NCBI GenBank assembly: GCA_012727435.1
Contig: JAAYHB010000026.1
Coordinates: forward strand, 1 to 58,957
Source: Clostridiales bacterium
GTDB taxonomy: Bacteria > Bacillota > Clostridia > Oscillospirales > CAG-272
Reading direction: 5' to 3'
Length of the DNA: 58,957 bases
Of the stretch, positions 33,513 to 40,596 are shown one piece after another (positions within the stretch are counted from its first letter, which is position 1; each line of letters starts with the position of its first letter). The position numbers and the translations under genes are program-made. Under the pieces are notes generated by a model. It did no database searches and had not been told where the DNA came from. It was given only the letters and a program-made list of their open reading frames with translations.

Positions 33513-35375
33513 ATGGAGAACAGGTCAAAAAGCAACTCGGGGTTTTCGCTAAGGACAGTTCTGCTATTTTTCCTTATAGCCGCCACAATAATCTGCGGAC
33601 TATGGGGTTGCCAACCGGCGGAGGCCGATCCGGAACCGGATCTGACCGAGCCGGAGACCACTCAGAACCCTGAGATCCCGTCCGCCCGGTTCGGGGAGTT
33701 GCATGTCATTTCCGAGGAGGACCTGCCGGCAGATAAAGATCGCGATTTTTGGCTTTACGGATTTCAGGAAAAAACCGAAAGCGGGAGCATGACTCTGCGT
33801 GTCGTGTCGCTGTATGGTACCGATGAGTACGACACGGCGGGAATCAAGGTAAGCTTTGCCGCAGGAGGGCCGAGTGACGAACAGGAGACTCAGGGCGAGC
33901 TTGTTTCTGAAATCAACTCGGGAAATGGCAGTCTGAGCGCCACGAAGCTGGGGGGGCAAGGTTTCTGTGTCACCGAGCTTCCCGGACTCCCTGCTGAGGG
34001 CGCAGTCGTCATGACGCTCTTGCCGTTCGGGGTGAAGGGCGGCACTGTCAGCTATTCGGATACATACACCGCCCTCTGGTATGACTCGCAGTTCTGCGGG
34101 TACTACAAAGGAAGCGATGTATTCGGCTTTGAGAACGCCTATGATTGTGCCTACGGCTGCGTGATGACGATTGTCGAGGGGGCGAACGAGGGGATATTCC
34201 GTGCATGTGCCGGAGTTTTTGTCTCTGAGGGATACGAGCTTGTCTCGCAGACAGAGGCTGCAGGCAATCTGTTCGCAACCGTAACCGGCAGCACATACTC
34301 GGTAAGTCTTGCGTATATCGAATACAACAATGAACTCAGAATCATGCGCGAGCCGGTCGGGAATACCGAGCCGGAGCTCCTGAAGAAAACCGAAACCGAA
34401 AAAACCTGCCAGCCGCTGCTCCTTCAGGTCGGTGTCGTATCCTACGACGATTCGGTGACCAACGGAACCTGCTATATGTTCCGGCTGTCTGACGGCAGTT
34501 TCCTGATTATTGACGGCGGGAGCAAAGAGGATTTTGTGACCGTGGGTCCCAAAATGGTATACCGGCAAAATGCTCAGCGAATATATGCGCTGCTAAAGGA
34601 ATACGCTCCCGATCCCAACAATATCAGGATTGCCGGTTGGATAATCACGCATTATCACGAAGACCACTATGGAGCGTTGCAGCGCTTTGCCGAGCTTTAC
34701 TCGGGTGATAAGACATTGAGTATCGAGCGGTTCTTATTCAATTACTCTTCGCAGGGTCCCAAAGCCGATGCGGCTATGGCGGCCTTCCCGGGCGCCAAGC
34801 AGGTTCAGGTTCATCCCGGACAGCATCTGTATGTCCGCGACGCAGAGATAGAGATTCTCTACACGCATGAACTGTATACGCCTCGGGAAATCTCGAATCT
34901 GAATACCGAGAGCGTGGTTTTCCGCGTGACGCTGGGCGGTCAGACTTTGCTTATGACCGCCGATATGTCCGAGGAGGCAAACCAGGTTATTCGCGATATG
35001 TACGGTAATTATTTAAAGTCGGATTTCGTCGCGGTAGCGCACCACGGCTGGGTTGGAGGCAACACAGAGTTTTATACCCTCGTGAAACCCGAGTATGCGT
35101 TATGGCCGGTCGGACTCAACGGCTATTTCGGCGTCAAAACCTACTATGTTTCAAAAGAAAACCTCAGTTCACTCGAGAGGAACGAATATTTCCTCCCGGA
35201 CAATTCGGACACCATGTTCAGGTCTGGCGAGACTGTCAAAGTCGAATACAGCGAAGCAAACTATGAGAAGAAGGGAATGCGGGCGCTGTATGTTGCCGGA
35301 TTTTCGACATGGGTGTTCAAGCTCCCCTTCTACGGGACAAATTACAGCGTGACCGAGAACGTACAAATCAATTGA
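33513..35375 (+). CDS. metallo-beta-lactamase-fold lipoprotein (ComEC-like hydrolase domain)
   Basis: A 620-residue protein with a lipobox (CGLWGC) and an acidic linker, so it acts outside the cell. The first 300 or so residues form a domain I do not recognise. The second half has a metallo-beta-lactamase fold of the ComEC/Rec2 type: FLIIDGGS, the metal motif HYHEDH (His380, His382, Asp384, His385), TADMSEEA with the bridging Asp, and VAHHGWVGG. All metal ligands are present. Substrate unknown; ComEC-like relatives include nucleases, while others act on different esters. The start is set by the nearer of two GGAGG copies. It closes the LacI/GLUG locus and has a decayed sister copy upstream. 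Confidence 0.85.
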   Translation: MENRSKSNSGFSLRTVLLFFLIAATIICGLWGCQPAEADPEPDLTEPETTQNPEIPSARFGELHVISEEDLPADKDRDFWLYGFQEKTESGSMTLRVVSLYGTDEYDTAGIKVSFAAGGPSDEQETQGELVSEINSGNGSLSATKLGGQGFCVTELPGLPAEGAVVMTLLPFGVKGGTVSYSDTYTALWYDSQFCGYYKGSDVFGFENAYDCAYGCVMTIVEGANEGIFRACAGVFVSEGYELVSQTEAAGNLFATVTGSTYSVSLAYIEYNNELRIMREPVGNTEPELLKKTETEKTCQPLLLQVGVVSYDDSVTNGTCYMFRLSDGSFLIIDGGSKEDFVTVGPKMVYRQNAQRIYALLKEYAPDPNNIRIAGWIITHYHEDHYGALQRFAELYSGDKTLSIERFLFNYSSQGPKADAAMAAFPGAKQVQVHPGQHLYVRDAEIEILYTHELYTPREISNLNTESVVFRVTLGGQTLLMTADMSEEANQVIRDMYGNYLKSDFVAVAHHGWVGGNTEFYTLVKPEYALWPVGLNGYFGVKTYYVSKENLSSLERNEYFLPDNSDTMFRSGETVKVEYSEANYEKKGMRALYVAGFSTWVFKLPFYGTNYSVTENVQIN

Positions 35376-35405
35376 GGACGTGCGTAAATACACAAGTCAA
35401 AAAAC

Positions 35406-35442
35406 GGCAAAAGGCCACTCGGATACCGGGCGGCCTTTTGCC
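35406..35442. terminator. bidirectional terminator
   Basis: GGCAAAAGGCC pairs with GGCCTTTTGCC across a 15-nt loop between convergent genes. The plus strand continues TGATTTTATTTT, and the minus strand continues GTTTTTTGAC. Confidence 0.8.
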
Positions 35443-35456
35443 TGATTTTATTTTAT

Positions 35457-36434
35457 TTACTTCAGCGTAGTAAGCAAAACACAGAGTCGGCCGGAGAGCC
35501 TGTATTGTCCGGTTCCCGCCGGAATCAGCCAGCTGTCGCCGGCCTTGACCTCGTACTCCTCGCCGCCGCTGGAAATTCTGCCGCTGCCCGATATGCAGAG
35601 AAGTGAGTTGAAACTCGCGCTTCCGGCAATAAGGTCTTTTGGCTGACTTATATCGAGCTTTATGGTCTTGAAGTATTCGCAATGTGACAGAAGCGAAACG
35701 TCGCGCTCCCCTGAGGTATGAGCCGACATGCGGAGCTTCTCGATTTCCTCGCGGGTGTAGGGGCGGATGACGTCAAAGGCTTTTTTTGTGTGCAGCTCGC
35801 GGGGCTTGCCGCTCAAATCGAGCCGCCCGTAGTCATAAACGCGGTAGGTAAGGTCGCAGTTCTGCTGGATCTCGGCGATGAAAATCCCGCGGCCGATTGC
35901 ATGGACCATCCCCGCCGGGATAAAGAAGCAGTTCCCCGGCTTTGCCTTGACGTAATTTAATGCCGTCCTCGGCTCGCCGGCCTCAAGCGCCCTTTTTAAG
36001 TCATCCTTGGTGCAGCCCTCGCGCAGACCGTAGATTATCTCGGCGCCGGGCCGGGCGTCGATGACATACCACATCTCGGTTTTCCCCGAATCCCCCTCAA
36101 CGCGGGCGGCGTATTCGTTGTCGGGGTGAACCTGAATCGAGAGGTCGTCGTCGGCGTCTATGAATTTGACCAGAAGCGGGAACCTGCCGCCGTCATAGCT
36201 GTCGGATACTACCCGGTTTCCGGCCTCGCCGATGAAATCGGCAAGAGTGCGCCCGGCGTATGCTCCGTTTTCGATTTTGTTGACATCGCCCGGGCGGATG
36301 GTGAGCTCCCAGGTCTCGCCGGTCTTGTCGGTGGCACCCGTCTTTTTGTATTTGTCGCGCAGCCGGCGGCCTCCCCAGAGCATGTTACGAGGGATGCCGG
36401 CAAGCTTCAGAGGGTAAAGTTTCATGTCACCCAC
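35457..36434 (-). CDS. manA: class I mannose-6-phosphate isomerase
   Basis: A cupin enzyme interconverting mannose-6-phosphate and fructose-6-phosphate in the cytoplasm. The 325-residue length fits the short Gram-positive form. The N-terminal LWGGRRLRDKY, the GETWELT segment, and the zinc-site stretch LVKFIDADDDLSIQVHPDNE (His and upstream residues) are present. A second metal-site His lies in FFIPAGMVHAIGRG. The C-terminal cupin ends in GDSWLIPAGTGQYRL. It follows tRNA-Val on the same strand, with a terminator between. It may serve sugar utilisation or glycan precursor supply, but no partner gene adjoins it. Confidence 0.93.
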   Translation of the reverse strand: MGDMKLYPLKLAGIPRNMLWGGRRLRDKYKKTGATDKTGETWELTIRPGDVNKIENGAYAGRTLADFIGEAGNRVVSDSYDGGRFPLLVKFIDADDDLSIQVHPDNEYAARVEGDSGKTEMWYVIDARPGAEIIYGLREGCTKDDLKRALEAGEPRTALNYVKAKPGNCFFIPAGMVHAIGRGIFIAEIQQNCDLTYRVYDYGRLDLSGKPRELHTKKAFDVIRPYTREEIEKLRMSAHTSGERDVSLLSHCEYFKTIKLDISQPKDLIAGSASFNSLLCISGSGRISSGGEEYEVKAGDSWLIPAGTGQYRLSGRLCVLLTTLK

Positions 36435-36457
36435 CTCTTGACATCAAAGCGCAATAA

Positions 36458-36491
36458 AAAAACTCTTTTGCCGGCCGGCAAAAGAGTTTTT
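36458..36491 (-). terminator. terminator of tRNA-Val
   Basis: A perfect 15-bp inverted repeat (AAAAACTCTTTTGCC with its complement) around GGCC lies at the tRNA 3' end. On the minus strand the stem runs into a TTTTTTT tract. Confidence 0.9.
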
Positions 36492-36567
36492 GGTGGAGAC
36501 AGTTGGGCTCGAACCAACGACCCCATGCATGTCAAGCATGTACTCTAACCAACTGAGCTATGCCTCC
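36491..36567 (-). tRNA. tRNA-Val (anticodon GAC)
   Basis: The minus strand folds as a complete cloverleaf: acceptor GGAGGCA with TGTCTCC, D-arm around AGCTCAGTTGGTTAGAGT, anticodon arm CATGC-TTGACAT-GCATG, T-arm with GGTTCGAGC, and encoded CCA. The anticodon GAC reads the Val codon GUC. A promoter lies upstream and a terminator follows directly. Confidence 0.93.
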
Positions 36568-36578
36568 GCGCGAAATGT

Positions 36579-36607
36579 ATTATACCATAACATTATTTTA
36601 AATGCAA
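36579..36607 (-). promoter_or_regulatory. promoter of tRNA-Val
   Basis: On the minus strand TTGCAT (36607-36602) and TATAAT (36584-36579) are 17 nt apart, 12 nt before the mature tRNA. Confidence 0.85.
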
Positions 36608-36656
36608 CCCCCTTTTTTGCAAAAAATCAAAAAACTTTGTCTTATTCTTTCAGCTG

Positions 36657-36685
36657 TTGTGTTTGGCGGGAAAGAATGATATAAT
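36657..36685 (+). promoter_or_regulatory. promoter of the NusG_II/Gx/ApbE operon
   Basis: TTGTGT at 36657-36662 and TATAAT at 36680-36685 are 17 nt apart, 41 nt before the first start codon. Confidence 0.7.
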
Positions 36686-36725
36686 ACAGAGTATAACAAA
36701 AGCATTTTGTTCAGGAAGCGGCAAT

Positions 36726-37109
36726 ATGGGTGTAGTGCGTACAAAAATATCCCCCGGCGACATAATAGCCACGGCGGCAATACTTTTGGCCGCGGTTTTT
36801 TTGCTGGCTGCAGGGAGCATTTCAGGTACCGACGCCGGATATGTTGAAATTCTAATCGGTAGCCGTAGGACCGAGCGCTTCGACCTGTATGAGGACCGCG
36901 AGATTGTGATTGAATCAAACGGAATTACGCTTACTATAAAAATTGAGAAAGGCGGGGTTTCTGTGAGTCATTCGGACTGCCCCGACCAGGTGTGCGTGTA
37001 CACCGGGCGGATTGAGAAGGGCGGGGAGTCGATTATCTGCGCACCGGCCGGCGTCGCGATAACAATCACGGGGGGAGGCGGCGGAGATGTCGACCATATC
37101 GCGGGCTGA
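36726..37109 (+). CDS. NusG domain II-containing membrane protein
   Basis: A 127-residue protein with one N-terminal membrane segment (about residues 12-31) and an extracytoplasmic NusG_II domain. The domain shows VSVSHSDCPDQVCVYTGRI and the following GESIICAPAGVAITI, with three conserved cysteines. Its biochemical role is not established. The family is regularly encoded with Gx-type membrane proteins and ApbE, as here, which points to flavin or redox work at the membrane. The start at 36726 follows AGGAAG; an earlier ATG at 36657 would lie inside the promoter. It overlaps the next gene by 23 nt. Confidence 0.85.
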   Translation: MGVVRTKISPGDIIATAAILLAAVFLLAAGSISGTDAGYVEILIGSRRTERFDLYEDREIVIESNGITLTIKIEKGGVSVSHSDCPDQVCVYTGRIEKGGESIICAPAGVAITITGGGGGDVDHIAG

Positions 37110-37626
37110 CAGCCCGGCTTCCCGTGCGGCGCGCGGGGCGGCGCTTGTCTCGGCAGCCCTGCTGCTCTCGTACCTTGAGAGTTTTATCCCGCTCGGGATA
37201 TTTCTGCCGCTGCCGGGATTCCGCCTGGGGCTTGCCAACATTCTTGTTATGTTCGTGTTTTTCTGCATCTCGGCAACCGAGGCGGCGATTATCTCGGCGG
37301 TAAGGGTGATTGTCATGGCGCTGCTTTTCGGCAATCCGCTCTCGTTTTTCTTTTCGGCTTTGGGCGCTGCCTTCTCGCTGGCAGGGATGTTCGTGTTGAA
37401 ATATGCCGCCAATAACAAGCTCAGCTTCTGGGGGATTTCGGTGATAAGCGCCTCGCTGCACAACATCGGTCAGCTTGCGGCTGCCGCTATCCTGTTCGGC
37501 AGGGCGATAATCTCTTATCTGCCGGCGTTGCTCATTGCCTCGGCGGCCTTCGGCAGCATTTGCGGAATCCTGCTCAACATTCTCGCGCCAAAAATTTTGC
37601 CGGCGATTAGGGGAGGGGAAAGATGA
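37087..37626 (+). CDS. Gx transporter family protein (heptaprenyl diphosphate synthase component I type)
   Basis: A 179-residue protein with about five membrane helices. The sequence SYLESFIPLGIFLPLPGFRLG near the N-terminus, here read as FIPLGIFLPLPGFRLGLAN, and the ALLFGNPLSFFFSALGA segment are typical of the Gx/HepS-I family, which resembles ECF S components. Old names link it to heptaprenyl diphosphate synthase. Its place between NusG_II and ApbE suggests it moves or binds a prenyl or flavin-type substrate. The stop overlaps the apbE start (ATGA), so translation is coupled. Confidence 0.85.
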   Translation: MSTISRADSPASRAARGAALVSAALLLSYLESFIPLGIFLPLPGFRLGLANILVMFVFFCISATEAAIISAVRVIVMALLFGNPLSFFFSALGAAFSLAGMFVLKYAANNKLSFWGISVISASLHNIGQLAAAAILFGRAIISYLPALLIASAAFGSICGILLNILAPKILPAIRGGER

Positions 37627-38615
37627 AGCGAGTTGTTGCGTTATTTGCGGTATTTATTGTACTTCTCACTTTCCCGTCCTGCGGCAGGCAGAAGTATCTT
37701 TCCCATACGATATGGTGTATGGACACGCTTGTGACTGTCAAAATTGATAATAACACCCCGGATGCCGGGCGGATTTTTTCGGATTGTGAGGCGATTCTAA
37801 AGTCGCTCGACGGAAAAATGTCAAGAACCGACCACGGGAGCGACGTCAGCCGGGTCAATGCCTACGTGGATTCAGCCGAGGTGTCGGACGACACCGCCGC
37901 GGTCATCCGCACCGCGCTTGAAGTATCTAAAGTGGTCGGCGGTTATTTCGACATAACGGTTTACCCTTATGTGAAAATGTGGGAGAGCTGCGGTGCGGAG
38001 GACAAGCTGCCAGACCCTGATTTTGTCAGGTCGCTCGGAAGTGCAGTGGGATATGAAAAGATCACGCTTCAAGGCAACATCGTGCAGAAATCAGACAAAC
38101 AGACACAGATTGACCTCGGCGGAATAGGAAAGGGATATGCTGCCGACAAGCTGGTCGAATATCTTATCTCTTCAGGGGTAGAATACGGTTTGGTATCCTT
38201 CGGCAGCAATGTCGCGGTGTTCGGCAAAAAGCCCGACGGGAGCGAGTACAAGGTCAGCATTAAGGACCCGAAGAATACCGGCGAAGTTGTCGGCTATATT
38301 CTGATGAGCTCTGGTGTTTTGTCTGTCACCGGCGATTACGAGCGCTTTGTGGTAATCGGCGGCGAGAAGTACCATCATGTAATAAATCCGTTTGACGGCT
38401 ACCCGGCAAACACCGGGCTGCACAGCGTGGCGGTCATATGTGACACGGGAGCCGTTGCCGACGCGCTATCCACCGCGCTCTTTGTCATGGGGAAAGAGGC
38501 GGCGCTCGAGTTCTATGAATCAGGAAAAATTAAATTTGAGGCGCTGTTTATCGGAGACGACGGAATCAGCTGTACTCCCGGGCTTGATACGAAATTCGAA
38601 CCGGCGAAAAATTGA
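37623..38615 (+). CDS. apbE: FAD:protein FMN transferase (ApbE), lipoprotein
   Basis: ApbE attaches FMN from FAD to Thr residues of exported or membrane proteins such as RnfG/NqrC. The 330-residue protein has a lipobox (LTFPSC), the MDTLVTVKI entry, the FAD-binding DLGGIGKGYAADKL (about residues 161-174), and SSGVLSVTGDYERF. The metal site near the C-terminus is seen as GAVADALSTALFVMG. It overlaps the Gx gene by four bases. No Rnf genes are in the window, so its target protein is encoded elsewhere. Confidence 0.94.
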   Translation: MKRVVALFAVFIVLLTFPSCGRQKYLSHTIWCMDTLVTVKIDNNTPDAGRIFSDCEAILKSLDGKMSRTDHGSDVSRVNAYVDSAEVSDDTAAVIRTALEVSKVVGGYFDITVYPYVKMWESCGAEDKLPDPDFVRSLGSAVGYEKITLQGNIVQKSDKQTQIDLGGIGKGYAADKLVEYLISSGVEYGLVSFGSNVAVFGKKPDGSEYKVSIKDPKNTGEVVGYILMSSGVLSVTGDYERFVVIGGEKYHHVINPFDGYPANTGLHSVAVICDTGAVADALSTALFVMGKEAALEFYESGKIKFEALFIGDDGISCTPGLDTKFEPAKN

Positions 38616-38640
38616 CATTTTCCCTTGTTTGATTTATAAT
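38612..38640 (+). promoter_or_regulatory. promoter of the miaB operon
   Basis: A consensus TTGACA at 38612-38617 and TATAAT at 38635-38640 are exactly 17 nt apart. The -35 overlaps the apbE stop codon. Confidence 0.9.
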
Positions 38641-38677
38641 AAATAAAGTGGCCAAATTCAAACCTTGAGGATACGGA

Positions 38678-40123
38678 ATGTCTGATACGAGAATTGCCCG
38701 AGGTGACCCGATCTGCGGTAGCCAGCAACACTATATTGAACTTGTCAGTGAGATCATCGCTCAAAGAACCGCCGGAACCGGGAAGCTGCCCGGGGTATAT
38801 ATAATGACCTTCGGTTGCCAGCAGAACGAAGCCGACAGCGAGCGGCTGGCCGGGGTCGCCGAGGCTATGGGGTATGTGGCTGTCGACAATCCCCGCGACG
38901 CCTCGCTTATTATCACCAATACCTGTGCGGTGCGCGAGCACGCCGAGCAGAAAGCGCTCTCGGCAATCGGGCGGTACAAGCATATAAAAAACGAAAACCC
39001 GTCGACAATTGTGGTCGCCTGCGGCTGCATGACGGCGCAGGAGCACCGGCAAAACGAGCTCAAACAAAGATACCCCTACGTCGATATCGTGCTCGGCTCC
39101 TCGGCCTGGCAGCGGCTACCCGAGCTTCTCTACCGGCGGCTGACCGGCGAGAAGCGGCTCTTTTGCCTTGACGGGGGCGACGCAATACCCGAGGATATAC
39201 CTGTAAAGCATGAGTTTTCATATAAGGCCTGGCTGCCGATAATGTACGGCTGCAACAATTTCTGCTCGTACTGCATCGTGCCCTATGTCCGGGGGCGCGA
39301 GCGGAGCCGGCGGCCCGAGGATATTGTAGCCGAGGCGCGGGAATTGGTTGCTCGCGGCTGCCGGGATATAACCCTGCTCGGACAGAATGTTAACTCCTAC
39401 GGCAAAGATCTCGATATAGGATATGATTTTGCCGATCTCATTAAGGATGTTTCTGCAATTGACGGCGACTTCAGACTGCGCTTTATGACCAGCCACCCGA
39501 AGGACGCCACAAGGAAACTTATCGACGCGCTGGCGGCATCCGACAAGGCGGCAAGGCATTTTCATCTCCCGCTTCAGTCAGGGAGCGACAGGATACTCAA
39601 GGCGATGAACCGCAGGTATGACCGCGCAAAATACCTTGATACCGTGGCGTATATCAGGGAGAAAATGCCAGACATCGCGCTGACCACGGATATAATCGTG
39701 GGCTTTCCGGGCGAGGCAGAGGAGGACTTCGAGGACACGCTTGATATTATCAGAAGGGTGCGCTATGACATGATTTTCTCGTTTGTCTTCTCTCCCCGGC
39801 GCGGCACCCCGGCGGCAGAAATGGAAAATCAGGTTCCGGTCGAGATAAAAACTCAGCGGTATCTTGCGCTGGTTGAGCTGCAGAACGCCGTATCCGAGGA
39901 AATCAACCGGAAATTTAAGGACAGTGTGGTGCGGGTGCTCTGCGACGGTCCGAGCAAAACCAACAAGAGTATATACAGCGGGCGCACTTCGGGAAACAAG
40001 ATTGTCTTTTTCCACGGCGAGCCGGCAGACATCGGTAACTTTGTCAATGTTAAAATCGAACGCACGGAGGCCTTTGCGCTCCACGGCGAGAAGACCGACG
40101 AGGCGCCCTTCGATAAAAGGTAA
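38678..40123 (+). CDS. miaB: tRNA-2-methylthio-N6-dimethylallyladenosine synthase MiaB
   Basis: MiaB is a radical-SAM enzyme that adds a methylthio group to i6A37 of tRNAs. The 481-residue protein has the UPF0004 domain with MTFGCQQNEADSERL (first auxiliary-cluster Cys), VVACGCMTAQEH, then the radical-SAM motif C-x3-C-x2-C (Cys192, Cys196, Cys199 in YGCNNFCSYC), and a C-terminal TRAM domain. GCQQNEADSE (not GCQMN) is the variant form, a normal Firmicute feature. The ylbF-like gene follows 56 nt later, and mutS/mutL come after it. Confidence 0.96.
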   Translation: MSDTRIARGDPICGSQQHYIELVSEIIAQRTAGTGKLPGVYIMTFGCQQNEADSERLAGVAEAMGYVAVDNPRDASLIITNTCAVREHAEQKALSAIGRYKHIKNENPSTIVVACGCMTAQEHRQNELKQRYPYVDIVLGSSAWQRLPELLYRRLTGEKRLFCLDGGDAIPEDIPVKHEFSYKAWLPIMYGCNNFCSYCIVPYVRGRERSRRPEDIVAEARELVARGCRDITLLGQNVNSYGKDLDIGYDFADLIKDVSAIDGDFRLRFMTSHPKDATRKLIDALAASDKAARHFHLPLQSGSDRILKAMNRRYDRAKYLDTVAYIREKMPDIALTTDIIVGFPGEAEEDFEDTLDIIRRVRYDMIFSFVFSPRRGTPAAEMENQVPVEIKTQRYLALVELQNAVSEEINRKFKDSVVRVLCDGPSKTNKSIYSGRTSGNKIVFFHGEPADIGNFVNVKIERTEAFALHGEKTDEAPFDKR

Positions 40124-40179
40124 TACAACATAAGCAACTCTCATCAGGGTAAAAAATAAAAGAAAAGGAAACAGAAAGC

Positions 40180-40572
40180 ATGGATGTTATCATGGAAGCC
40201 GCTGAACGGCTCGGCAGGGCAATAAAGGAAAGCGAGCTGTACCAGCGTTTTGAGCGCGCCAAGTCTGCATACGAAAACGACAAGACGCTCATGGGTTATC
40301 TCGGCGAATATCAGGCCGACAAAAAAACGCTTGAGCGTGCGGCACAGATGGAGGATGTCGACACTCACCTTGTCGACGCGCTAAACGAGCGGATTGACGA
40401 GCTCTACAAGCTGATAACCGAGAACCCGGTATATATCGAATATGTCACCTCCCAGGATGCGGTCAACAAACTCATGGAGCAGGTCAACATCAAAATCACA
40501 CACACAATCACCGGCAGGATGCCCGCCTGCGGGCATGACTGTGCCGACTGCTACAGCGGATGCCATCAGTAA
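40180..40572 (+). CDS. YlbF/YmcA-family protein with a C-terminal cysteine cluster
   Basis: A 130-residue helical protein of the YlbF/YmcA group. In Bacillus subtilis these proteins (RicF and RicA, with RicT) form a complex that carries 4Fe-4S clusters and affects RNA maturation, biofilm and competence. The helical core covers about residues 1-110. The last 18 residues hold four cysteines (ACGHDCADCYSGCHQ), well placed to bind an iron-sulfur cluster. In B. subtilis ymcA lies next to ymcB, the miaB gene; here the same neighbourhood is kept. AAAGGAA lies upstream of the ATG. Confidence 0.85.
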   Translation: MDVIMEAAERLGRAIKESELYQRFERAKSAYENDKTLMGYLGEYQADKKTLERAAQMEDVDTHLVDALNERIDELYKLITENPVYIEYVTSQDAVNKLMEQVNIKITHTITGRMPACGHDCADCYSGCHQ

Positions 40573-40596
40573 TTAGCCCAACGGAGGGATAAGCAG

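Noticed and set aside
33600-34568. A 322-codon minus-strand frame opposite the metallo-hydrolase gene
   Set aside because: It lies antisense to a gene with a signal peptide and catalytic motifs, has no ribosome site and no family similarity.
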